Assembly: GCA_004357415.1 (NCBI GenBank)
Contig: SMVY01000062.1
Span: 1-6,559 of the forward strand
Direction: 5' to 3'
Origin: Gemmatimonadota bacterium
Lineage (GTDB): Bacteria; Gemmatimonadota; Gemmatimonadetes; Gemmatimonadales; GWC2-71-9
Length of the DNA: 6,559 nucleotides
The translations under genes were made by a program, and so were the position numbers. Below are positions 1-4,876 of this stretch, piece after piece. A model generated the notes under the pieces. The model searched no databases and was not told the origin of the DNA. It saw nothing but the letters and a program-made list of their open reading frames with translations. Numbering within the stretch: the stretch's first letter is position 1; the number at the start of each line of letters is the position of its first letter.

Positions 1-279
1 CCCGGACTCGACGGTGCCGTCGGGAGCGATGAGTTCGGGGCCGGGGACCATCAGGGAATGGCTCCCCGGGCGCCACGCCACCAGCGGGTACCGCACCGTC
101 ACCGAATCGCCTTGGCGGATGACGCGCGGCGTACCCAGGAGCTCGACGTCTCCTGTCGGTTCCCACGATGGCAGGCGGACCAGGTGCCCGGGCGGCACTT
201 GGGCGTGGTACTCGACCCACAGGGTGTCACCCACCGTCGGCGCCGCCGACTGCAACAGAGCCAGGCAGACGAGGATCAT
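1..279 (-). CDS. Secreted/periplasmic protein downstream of DUF58 gene, N-terminal part (BatD-like?)
   Basis: The gene runs off the left edge; 93 residues are visible with no stop. The ATG overlaps the stop of the upstream DUF58 gene as ATGA, and I see no Shine-Dalgarno sequence, so translation is probably coupled. Residues 1-13 form a short hydrophobic stretch (MILVCLALLQSAA) without an N-terminal lysine or arginine, and look like a minimal signal peptide. The rest reads as beta-rich: alternating hydrophobics, 'VGDTLWVEY' near 16-24, 'RLPSWEPTGDVELLG' at 35-49, 'GDSVTVRYPLVAWRPGSH' at 57-74. In MoxR/DUF58 operons the following genes often encode membrane or periplasmic proteins of the BatD (oxygen-tolerance) or vWA type, and these residues resemble the first beta domain of such proteins. 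The family assignment is an inference from position and texture. That it is a real gene is supported by the overlap, the signal peptide and the open frame. Confidence 0.72.
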   Translation of the reverse strand, partial: MILVCLALLQSAAPTVGDTLWVEYHAQVPPGHLVRLPSWEPTGDVELLGTPRVIRQGDSVTVRYPLVAWRPGSHSLMVPGPELIAPDGTVESG

Positions 280-1163
280 CCGCGGTGCAGTCGGCGTGCT
301 CGCCGGGCGAAGGCTTGTCGCAGCGGGATGGCGTAGTCGGCAGCGGTACTGAGCAAAACACAGTCCACGCCGGCGCCCGACAGGATGCGATCCCGCTGCT
401 CGCGCTGGCTGCGGGCATAGGCCGCGGCCCGGCGGCGGACGCCGCGATCTCCGGCGTCAACCAGCACGTGGCGTCCCGACTCGGCGTCGCGCAACTCGAT
501 CAACCCGGTGGCCGGCAGCTCTCGCTCGCGGGGATCGTCGACGATGATGGCCACCACATCGTTGCGTGATGCCAGGGACCGCAGGGGACGGTCCCAGTCG
601 GCGGCGAGGAAGTCCGACAGGATGACCACGATGCTCCGGTGGTGGAGGAGGCGGTTGGCGTAGGTGAGACTACCGGCGAGGTCGGTGCGTTTTCCCCGTG
701 GCTCGAACGCGACCAGGTCGCGGATCACCCGCAGGGCGTGGCGCCGTCCCTTGCGTGGCGGAATGACCTGTTCCACGGCATCGCTGAACAGCAGCGCCCC
801 GACGCGGTCGTTGTGCCGGGCTGCGGCCAGGGCCAGCACGGCCGCCACCTCGATGGCTAGGGCGGCTTTGGTGACGGGCTTGCCGAACCGGGTGGAGCCG
901 GACTGATCGACGATCAGCAACAGCGTCAGTTCACGCTCTTCGGTGTAGGTCTTCACGAAGGGGGTGGCCAGCCGCGCCGACACGTTCCACTCGATGTTCC
1001 GGTAGTCGTCGCCCGGAACGTAGGGCCGGACCTCGGCGAACTCCATGCCCTGTCCCCGGAACACCGAGCGGTATTCCCCGGCAAACAGGGTTCCTACCAA
1101 TCCCCGGGTACGGAGCTGGATGCCTTTGACTTGACGGAGGACTTCAGGTGGAACCGGTGGCAT
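276..1163 (-). CDS. DUF58 domain-containing protein (vWA-like partner of MoxR)
   Basis: This 295-residue protein belongs to the DUF58 family, whose members sit beside MoxR ATPases and are thought to act with them in assembling or maturing envelope or metal-dependent proteins; the molecular activity is not established. The family signature 'GMEFAEVRPYVPGDDYRNIEW' spans about residues 39-59, followed by 'FVKTYTEERELTLLL'. A vWA-like fold is supported by a metal-site motif DQSGS (DxSxS) at 86-90, a threonine in 'RTDL' at 160 and the aspartate of 'ILSDF' at 184, so the MIDAS looks complete. There is no signal peptide or membrane span. I chose the ATG at 1163 because family similarity begins just after it ('PPEVLRQVKGIQLRTRGLVG'). 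An in-frame GTG at 1241 would add 26 low-complexity residues encoded by a repeat-rich gap. No good ribosome site precedes the ATG. The gene lies 87 bp after the moxR stop and overlaps the next gene by 4 bp. Confidence 0.93.
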   Translation of the reverse strand: MPPVPPEVLRQVKGIQLRTRGLVGTLFAGEYRSVFRGQGMEFAEVRPYVPGDDYRNIEWNVSARLATPFVKTYTEERELTLLLIVDQSGSTRFGKPVTKAALAIEVAAVLALAAARHNDRVGALLFSDAVEQVIPPRKGRRHALRVIRDLVAFEPRGKRTDLAGSLTYANRLLHHRSIVVILSDFLAADWDRPLRSLASRNDVVAIIVDDPRERELPATGLIELRDAESGRHVLVDAGDRGVRRRAAAYARSQREQRDRILSGAGVDCVLLSTAADYAIPLRQAFARRARRLHRG

Positions 1164-1172
1164 ACGATCAGT

Positions 1173-1231
1173 GAGCGGGAGGCAATTCCCGAGAGGCAAG
1201 TTGCGACGCGGCCGGCAATGCCTCCCAGCTC
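1173..1231 (-). repeat. Imperfect inverted repeat in the moxR-DUF58 gap
   Basis: The arm at 1173-1184 (GAGCGGGAGGCA) is complementary to 1219-1231 (TGCCTCCCAGCTC) with one bulged base; the inner 8 bp, GGGAGGCA/TGCCTCCC, are perfect. The loop is 34 nt and also holds GAGGCAA at 1179-1185 and 1194-1200 as a direct repeat. In the minus-strand transcript this stem would end about 9 nt before the DUF58 ATG at 1163, where a ribosome site would normally lie. One arm lies inside the heptad array. Role unknown; a translation-controlling hairpin or the remnant of a small palindromic repeat element are both possible. Confidence 0.5.
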
Positions 1232-1252
1232 CCCGCTCCACGCTCCCTGCTC
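1221..1252 (-). repeat. Four-plus tandem 7-bp G-rich units (GAGCNNG)
   Basis: Read on the minus strand, directly after and overlapping the moxR stop, the sequence steps through GAGCAGG, GAGCGTG, GAGCGGG, GAGCTGG and then GAGGCAT. On the plus strand the units begin GCTC at 1228, 1235, 1242 and 1249, exactly 7 bp apart, with a diverged unit at 1221-1227. The array is non-coding if the DUF58 gene starts at 1163. Heptameric short tandem repeats of this kind are known from intergenic regions of some bacteria, such as cyanobacterial STRRs. Whether this one is dispersed in its genome cannot be seen here. Confidence 0.7.
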
Positions 1253-2240
1253 AAGGAACCTCGACAGTGTCGAGCACGCGGGTGATGATGTCGTCACTAT
1301 CCATGTCTTCGGCCTCGGCCTCGAACGTCAGCACGATACGGTGGCGTAACACGTCCGGGGCCAGAGCGCGGATGTCCTCGGGAATGACGTAGTTCCGCCC
1401 GCGGATGTAGGCGTGGGCCCTGGAGGCCCGGGCCAGGGCCAGGGTGGCCCGGGGCGACGCGCCGAAGGCGACCAACGGTTTCAGGTCCTTGAGACCGATC
1501 TCGTCCGGCGCCCGCGTGGCCCGCACGATATCGACGATGTAGTCGGCCAGCTTCTGATCGAGGTAGAGGTCCGCAATGTCCGCCCGCGCCTGGCGGATCA
1601 ATTCGGGAGTCAACACAGACTCGACGGGAATCACCTCATCGCCACCGAGCCGGGCCAGTATCTCCCGTTCCTCGTCGCGAGAGGGATAGCCGATCCGCAC
1701 CTTCATCAGGAACCGGTCCAGTTGCGCCTCGGGCAGCGGATAGGTGCCTTCGCTCTCTATGGGGTTCTGCGTTGCCAGCACCAGGAACGGCTCGTCGAGC
1801 GGGAAGGTGGTTCCCCCCAGGGTCACTTGCCGTTCCTGCATCGCCTCTAGCAGCGCGGCCTGCACCTTGGCCGGCGCCCGGTTGATTTCGTCCGCCAGGA
1901 CGATGTTGGCAAAGATGGGCCCCTTCTTGACCGAGAAATCCTGGGTCTTGGGGTTGAACACCATGGTGCCGATCACGTCGGCGGGTAGCAGGTCCGGGGT
2001 GAACTGGATACGGGAGAACTTGACCGAGATGATCTCGGACAGGGTGCTGACCGCCAGCGTCTTGGCCAGACCGGGCACCCCCTCGAGCAGCACGTGCCCG
2101 CCGGTGACGAGGCCGATCAGGAGCCGTTCGACCATCATCTCCTGCCCGACCACACGCCGGCCGACCTGTGCCAGAGCCGCCTGCATCTGGGTGAATTCCT
2201 GGCTGCTCTGGATGTCCACTTCGACGTTGGTGCCGCTCAT
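1251..2240 (-). CDS. MoxR family AAA+ ATPase
   Basis: This is a 329-residue cytoplasmic AAA+ ATPase of the MoxR family, the usual length. MoxR proteins act as chaperone-like ATPases that help assemble or activate partner proteins, generally together with vWA/DUF58 proteins encoded next door. Visible motifs: Walker A GVPGLAKT at 54-61, Walker B 'IVLADE' at 113-118 followed by the family hallmark 'INRAPAKVQAALLEAMQE', sensor 1 'ATQNP' at 156-160, the arginine-finger region 'QLDRF' at 173-177, and a sensor 2 arginine in 'GASPRATLAL' at 260-269. The C-terminal lid domain extends to about residue 305 and ends in an acidic tail. The ATG at 2240 is preceded by GGGGGA about 6 nt upstream, a good ribosome site. 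It lies 22 bp after the rluB stop. The DUF58 gene follows after 87 bp, which is long for this pair. All ATPase residues appear intact. Confidence 0.97.
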   Translation of the reverse strand: MSGTNVEVDIQSSQEFTQMQAALAQVGRRVVGQEMMVERLLIGLVTGGHVLLEGVPGLAKTLAVSTLSEIISVKFSRIQFTPDLLPADVIGTMVFNPKTQDFSVKKGPIFANIVLADEINRAPAKVQAALLEAMQERQVTLGGTTFPLDEPFLVLATQNPIESEGTYPLPEAQLDRFLMKVRIGYPSRDEEREILARLGGDEVIPVESVLTPELIRQARADIADLYLDQKLADYIVDIVRATRAPDEIGLKDLKPLVAFGASPRATLALARASRAHAYIRGRNYVIPEDIRALAPDVLRHRIVLTFEAEAEDMDSDDIITRVLDTVEVP

Positions 2241-2254
2241 CTACGTCCCCCAAG

Positions 2255-2276
2255 GAGTTCTCTCACCGACGAACTC
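2255..2276 (-). other. Small inverted repeat between rluB and moxR
   Basis: GAGTTC at 2255-2260 pairs with GAACTC at 2271-2276 around a 10-nt loop that contains the rluB stop codon. On the minus strand the hairpin ends about 5 nt before the GGGGGA ribosome site of moxR. There is no T-run after it, so it does not look like a terminator. A 6-bp match could be chance. Confidence 0.25.
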
Positions 2277-3024
2277 TCGATCGGCTCTGTTTCAGATCTT
2301 CCGGTACGTCTAGGCCCACGGCGCGGTACAACGCCACCTCCTCCTTCGGTTCCAACGGACGCGACTGGCCGACGGGGAGCTTCCCCAGTCGGATCGGGCC
2401 GTACGACAGCCGGGCCAGTCGCTCCACCCGCGCGCCCATGGCTTCAACCCAGCGACGGACGATACGGTTTCTTCCCTCGGTGAGCGTGACGTCGATGATG
2501 CTCCGCCCTTGGCGTCCCGGTCTGACACTTACCCTGAGCGGCTCCACCGCCCTGTCATCCAGAACGATACGTCGCTTCATCAGGTTCTGCAGGGTCTCCG
2601 TACCGACGCCGTGAACCAGCACGGAGTAGCGACGGGGGATATGGTATCGCGGATGGGTAAGCCGGTGGAGCGCTTCGCCGTCGTTGGTGAGCAACAACAG
2701 CCCGGTGGTCATCACGTCGAGCCGGCCCACGTAGGCCAGGCCCGCCGGCTTGTGAAGGTACTCGAACACGGTGGGACGCCCGCGCTCGTCATTGGTGGTG
2801 GTCACCACACCCAGCGGTTTGTGGAACAGGATCCAGCGCCTCGGCTGAACGGCCACCACCCGGCGCCCGACCGTGATCCGCTGGGTGGTGGGATCGACCT
2901 TGGCGCCCAGACCGATGACCTTCCCGTCGACCCGGACCTTGCCCGCGCGGATGAGTTCTTCCGCCGCCCGTCTGGAGGCGACGCCTGCCTGGGCCAGGGC
3001 CCGCTGCACCCGCATCTCGGTCAT
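2263..3024 (-). CDS. rluB: RluB/RsuA-family rRNA pseudouridine synthase
   Basis: This 253-residue enzyme isomerises a specific uridine in rRNA to pseudouridine; RluB acts on 23S rRNA near position 2605 (E. coli numbering). An N-terminal S4 RNA-binding domain occupies about residues 4-58 ('RVQRALAQAGVASRRAAEELIRAG'). The catalytic domain begins near 'WILFHKPLGVVTT' (64-76). The catalytic loop 'VGRLDVMTTGLLLLTNDG' at 99-116 carries the conserved aspartate D103, and motif III 'EGRNRIVRRWVEAMG' is at 183-197. RsuA-type enzymes have the same architecture, so RluB rather than RsuA or RluE is chosen partly from the scpA-scpB-rluB gene order, which is common in bacteria. The ATG overlaps the scpB stop by 4 bp (ATGA), suggesting coupled translation; an in-frame ATG three codons later is also possible. 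The tail after residue 240 is short and basic (QSRSRVRR). Confidence 0.95.
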   Translation of the reverse strand: MTEMRVQRALAQAGVASRRAAEELIRAGKVRVDGKVIGLGAKVDPTTQRITVGRRVVAVQPRRWILFHKPLGVVTTTNDERGRPTVFEYLHKPAGLAYVGRLDVMTTGLLLLTNDGEALHRLTHPRYHIPRRYSVLVHGVGTETLQNLMKRRIVLDDRAVEPLRVSVRPGRQGRSIIDVTLTEGRNRIVRRWVEAMGARVERLARLSYGPIRLGKLPVGQSRPLEPKEEVALYRAVGLDVPEDLKQSRSRVRR

Positions 3025-3605
3025 GATTCGGCCGGCACCGAGGCTTCCGCGTCGTCGTCGTCCGACTCCAGCAGCTTTGGCGGCTGGAGTGCAATGGTCA
3101 GTTCTTCCGCCTGCGGGAGGTCTGTGAGATCGGTGAGACCCAGCATCTCGAGGAAATGCATGGTGGTACCGTAGAGCAACGGCCGGCCCATGCCTTCGCT
3201 GCGACCGACGACTTCGATCAGGCCTCGCTCCTGCAGCGTCCTCAGCACGCCACCGGCGGACACGCCACGGATTTCCTCGATTTCCGCCCTCCCCACCGGC
3301 TGCCGGTAGGCGATCACGGACATCGTCTCGAGGGCCGCCGCGGTCAGTTTCGGGGTCCTGATGTGGAGTTGCGCCCGCTCGAGCGCGGCCGCGAACTGGG
3401 GCCGGGTGAGAATCTGATAGCCACCGGCCAGTTCCACGATCTCGACCGCGTGCTGGTTGAAGTCGTAGGTCTCGCGCAACTGGTCGAGCGCCGCCCTGGC
3501 GTCGGCCACGCTGGCGTCGGGGTCGAGGGAGGCGAGTTCTTCGACGGTCACGGGACGGGCCGCGGCGAACAGCGCGGCTTCAATGAGTTGGCTGAGTGGA
3601 TTCAC
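3021..3605 (-). CDS. scpB: Segregation and condensation protein B
   Basis: ScpB forms a dimer of winged-helix proteins that binds the central part of ScpA and so joins the SMC-ScpAB complex, which loads onto and organises the chromosome for segregation. The protein has 194 residues, close to typical ScpB. The first winged helix covers about 4-75 ('LIEAALFAAARPVTVEELA', 'GGYQILTRPQF') and the second about 83-155 ('LTAAALETMSVIAYRQPVGRAEIEEIRGV', 'ERGLIEVVGRSEGMGRPLLYGTT'), followed by 'FLEMLGLTDLTDLP'. The C-terminus is an acidic tail with four aspartates. I chose the GTG at 3605 because ScpB similarity begins there. The same open frame continues to 3845 but that part is arginine/proline/tryptophan-rich and lies inside scpA. 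The gene overlaps scpA by 26 bp and rluB by 4 bp. No obvious ribosome site precedes the GTG, consistent with coupling; a TTG two codons upstream is a weaker alternative. Confidence 0.96.
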   Translation of the reverse strand: MNPLSQLIEAALFAAARPVTVEELASLDPDASVADARAALDQLRETYDFNQHAVEIVELAGGYQILTRPQFAAALERAQLHIRTPKLTAAALETMSVIAYRQPVGRAEIEEIRGVSAGGVLRTLQERGLIEVVGRSEGMGRPLLYGTTMHFLEMLGLTDLTDLPQAEELTIALQPPKLLESDDDDAEASVPAES

Positions 3606-4335
3606 GGGCAATGACGATAGGCGCGAACGGCGCCGGTTGGACGATCCGCACCACACCGCGCCGGGCCATCTCCAACAGGGCCAGCAAGGTTGACAGAACG
3701 TCAGTGAGTGTCGGGTTGGCTCCCAGGGAATCGAGCCAGGAGATCCGGGGGCGGTCCCGCAGCAGCGCCTCGATCCGCGCCGTGGCGGCCTCCACGTTGA
3801 GGGGCCGGGGCACCACCCGGTGCAGCACCGGCGTGATAATGCCACCGATAACCCGCTCGACCGCCTGCAGCAGCTCCAGCATCTCGAACGTCACCGGCAG
3901 CTGGGGTACCTCAGGTGCCGGCGGGAGGTAGCCGCGGCCGAATCGGGCCGCCCGCCGTTCGATCCCCTGCTCCATCCAGACGGCGATTTCCTTGACTTGC
4001 TGATACTCGAGCAGCCGCCGTACCAGTTCGGCCCGGGGATCCTCCCAACCTTCTTCGTCGCCGTGACGCGGCAACAGCATCTGGATCTTGAGGCGGAGCA
4101 ACCGGCTGGCCATTTCGAGGTAGTCGGCGGCCTCGTTGAGCCCCAACGTGTCGATGGTCTTGAGGAACTGGTCGGCGATGGTGGCGATGGCGATGTCGGC
4201 GATTTCGAGTTGTTGCTCGCGCAGGAGATGCAGCAACAGGTCTAGAGGCCCCGAAAACCCATCCAGGCGGACGACGAAGCCGCCCCCCCCCTCACCAGGG
4301 ACAGCCGGAGCCGCGGCCTGGATGGTATCGGTCAT
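3580..4335 (-). CDS. scpA: Segregation and condensation protein A (kleisin)
   Basis: ScpA is the kleisin that links the SMC heads and binds ScpB. The length, 251 residues, is typical. After a non-conserved 19-residue start rich in Ala, Pro and Gly, the family pattern begins: 'FVVRLDGFSGPLDLLLHLL' (20-38), 'IADIAIATIADQFL' (45-58), and 'AADYLEMASRLLRLKIQMLLP' (69-89). An acidic linker follows, then 'RAELVRRLLEYQQVKE' (101-116). The C-terminal winged-helix domain covers about 177-245, with 'TLTDVLSTLLALLEMARRGVVRIVQ'. The ATG at 4335 has only a weak ribosome site (GGGA about 8 nt upstream). A run of nine G (plus-strand C at 4283-4291) in codons 15-18 encodes glycine and is a possible slippage site. 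The gene is first in a minus-strand run with scpB, rluB, moxR and the DUF58 gene. A promoter-like sequence lies about 75-100 bp upstream. Confidence 0.97.
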   Translation of the reverse strand: MTDTIQAAAPAVPGEGGGGFVVRLDGFSGPLDLLLHLLREQQLEIADIAIATIADQFLKTIDTLGLNEAADYLEMASRLLRLKIQMLLPRHGDEEGWEDPRAELVRRLLEYQQVKEIAVWMEQGIERRAARFGRGYLPPAPEVPQLPVTFEMLELLQAVERVIGGIITPVLHRVVPRPLNVEAATARIEALLRDRPRISWLDSLGANPTLTDVLSTLLALLEMARRGVVRIVQPAPFAPIVIARESTQPTH

Positions 4336-4359
4336 AAAGGGATTCCCGGGATGAAAGCG

Positions 4360-4397
4360 ACGGCCGGTACGGGCCGTGGCGACGGGCCTCCGGCCCG
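4360..4397 (-). other. Two GC-rich hairpins in the scpA leader
   Basis: Between the proposed scpA promoter and its ATG are two perfect 6-bp stems. CGGGCC/GGCCCG at 4383-4397 has a 3-nt loop; ACGGCC/GGCCGT at 4360-4377 has a 6-nt loop. Both would sit in a leader of roughly 65 nt. No T-tract follows either, so they are not typical terminators. They may affect mRNA stability or translation; a chance product of the GC-rich sequence is also possible. Confidence 0.45.
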
Positions 4398-4408
4398 AAC
4401 CGGGGCAA

Positions 4409-4435
4409 GTTATACCCCGCGGCCGGGCAAGTCAA
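4409..4435 (-). promoter_or_regulatory. Likely promoter of scpA-scpB-rluB run
   Basis: On the minus strand TTGACT (4435-4430) and TATAAC (4414-4409) resemble the -35 and -10 boxes of a housekeeping sigma promoter. Each matches five of six consensus bases. The spacer is 15 bp, shorter than the usual 17, or 16 bp if the -35 is read as TTTGAC. The expected start is near 4402. A short inverted repeat CGGGG/CCCCG (4401-4405 and 4415-4419) flanks the -10. Confidence 0.5.
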
Positions 4436-4492
4436 AGCATTGCCCCACTTGACGATGGCATACTCGGTTTCTATCTTTTATGCTTGCCCGGC
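4422..4492. repeat. 10-bp perfect inverted repeat bracketing the divergent promoters
   Basis: GCCGGGCAAG at 4422-4431 is exactly complementary to CTTGCCCGGC at 4483-4492. A near-copy, CGGGGCAAG, lies in direct orientation at 4401-4409. The left arm overlaps the scpA -35 box and the right arm begins at the predicted rpsT transcription start. This arrangement would suit a shared regulator site or looping, but no regulator can be named from the sequence. GC-rich composition raises the odds of a chance match. Confidence 0.45.
4449..4477 (+). promoter_or_regulatory. Promoter of rpsT
   Basis: TTGACG at 4449-4454 and TATCTT at 4472-4477 are separated by exactly 17 bp, a strong match to a housekeeping sigma promoter (5/6 and 4/6). 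The spacer and downstream region are locally AT-richer than the surroundings. The expected start is near 4484, giving an untranslated leader of about 52 nt before the GTG at 4536. Confidence 0.75.
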
Positions 4493-4500
4493 TGCCGGGC
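4486..4500 (+). other. Hairpin at the 5' end of the rpsT leader
   Basis: GCCCGG (4486-4491) and CCGGGC (4495-4500) form a perfect 6-bp stem with a CTG loop, within a few bases of the predicted transcription start. A 5'-terminal stem can protect an mRNA from decay. The sequence after it (GGTATCATTTT) has a short T-run at 4508-4511, so a weak attenuator is an alternative reading. Confidence 0.5.
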
Positions 4501-4526
4501 GGTATCATTTTCCTACTAGTCAATAC

Positions 4527-4531
4527 GAGGG
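4527..4531 (+). promoter_or_regulatory. Ribosome binding site deciding the rpsT start
   Basis: GAGGG lies 4 nt before the GTG at 4536. It supports starting rpsT at this GTG and not at the in-frame ATG at 4440, which would add 32 residues upstream of the conserved S20 N-terminus and would start before the predicted transcription start. Confidence 0.7.
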
Positions 4532-4535
4532 TGTC

Positions 4536-4790
4536 GTGCCGCAGATCAAGTCCGCCAAGAAGCGCCAGCGTCAAACCGAATCCCGTACCCTGCGCAACAA
4601 GGAGCACCGGAGCCAGCTTCGTTCCGCCATCAAGAAGGTCCGCGGGGCGGCCACCAAGGACGAGGCGACGGCGGCCCTGAAGCAGGCCGAGGTCCTCATC
4701 GACCGGGCCGCCGGCAAGAACCTGATCCATCGGAACGCAGCCAACCGGCAGAAGAGCCGCCTGCACAAGGCCGTTACCAACAAGGCCTGA
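4536..4790 (+). CDS. rpsT: 30S ribosomal protein S20
   Basis: S20 binds 16S rRNA early in small-subunit assembly and forms a three-helix bundle. The product has 84 residues, within the usual 80-90. The N-terminus 'PQIKSAKKRQRQTESRTLRN' carries the family hallmark 'IKSAKKR' at 4-10, followed by 'RSQLRSAIKKV' at 25-35 and the C-terminal helix 'GKNLIHRNAANRQKSRLHKAV' at 60-80. It is strongly basic, as expected. The start is GTG with GAGGG just upstream; E. coli rpsT also uses a non-ATG codon (UUG), linked there to autoregulation. It is a single-gene unit with its own promoter and a terminator about 25 bp after the stop. It is transcribed divergently from scpA and convergently with the zinc-ribbon gene, and it is the only plus-strand gene here. 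Confidence 0.97.
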   Translation: MPQIKSAKKRQRQTESRTLRNKEHRSQLRSAIKKVRGAATKDEATAALKQAEVLIDRAAGKNLIHRNAANRQKSRLHKAVTNKA

Positions 4791-4815
4791 GGCAGGCCAC
4801 CCACCGGTAACGACC

Positions 4816-4846
4816 AAGGGCGCCCCCAAGGCGCCCTTTCGTGTTT
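4816..4846 (+). terminator. Rho-independent terminator of rpsT
   Basis: AAGGGCGCC (4816-4824) and GGCGCCCTT (4830-4838) form a perfect 9-bp stem around CCCAA, followed by TCGTGTTT, a moderately T-rich tail. It lies 25 bp after the rpsT stop. The hairpin also lies about 40 bp beyond the stop of the convergent gene, and on that strand it is preceded by an A-containing stretch and followed by GGTCGTTACC. It may therefore partly serve both directions, but the T-run favours the plus strand. Confidence 0.85.
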
Positions 4847-4876
4847 CCGGCCTACCCTGCTGCCTCCCTTGGGTGG

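Noticed and set aside
1164..1241. GTG start at 1241 for the DUF58 protein
   Set aside because: It would add 26 residues encoded by the repeat-rich gap and unlike family N-termini; kept as a low-probability alternative.
1417..1456. Dense GGCC/CCAGGGCC repeats
   Set aside because: They encode the Ala/Arg-rich sensor 2 helix of MoxR (RATLALARASRAHA) and follow from codon bias.
1744..2313. Plus-strand 189-residue open frame
   Set aside because: It lies antisense to moxR, whose ATPase motifs are unmistakable; long antisense frames are usual in GC-rich genes.
3050..3064. CGT trinucleotide run
   Set aside because: It encodes the aspartate-rich acidic tail of ScpB; similar runs near 5225-5242 and 5446-5460 encode Asp stretches in the zinc-ribbon protein. 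No independent element is needed.
3606..3845. Possible 80-residue N-terminal extension of ScpB
   Set aside because: The frame is open but rich in Arg, Pro, Cys and Trp, lies within scpA in another frame, and ScpB similarity starts at the GTG at 3605.
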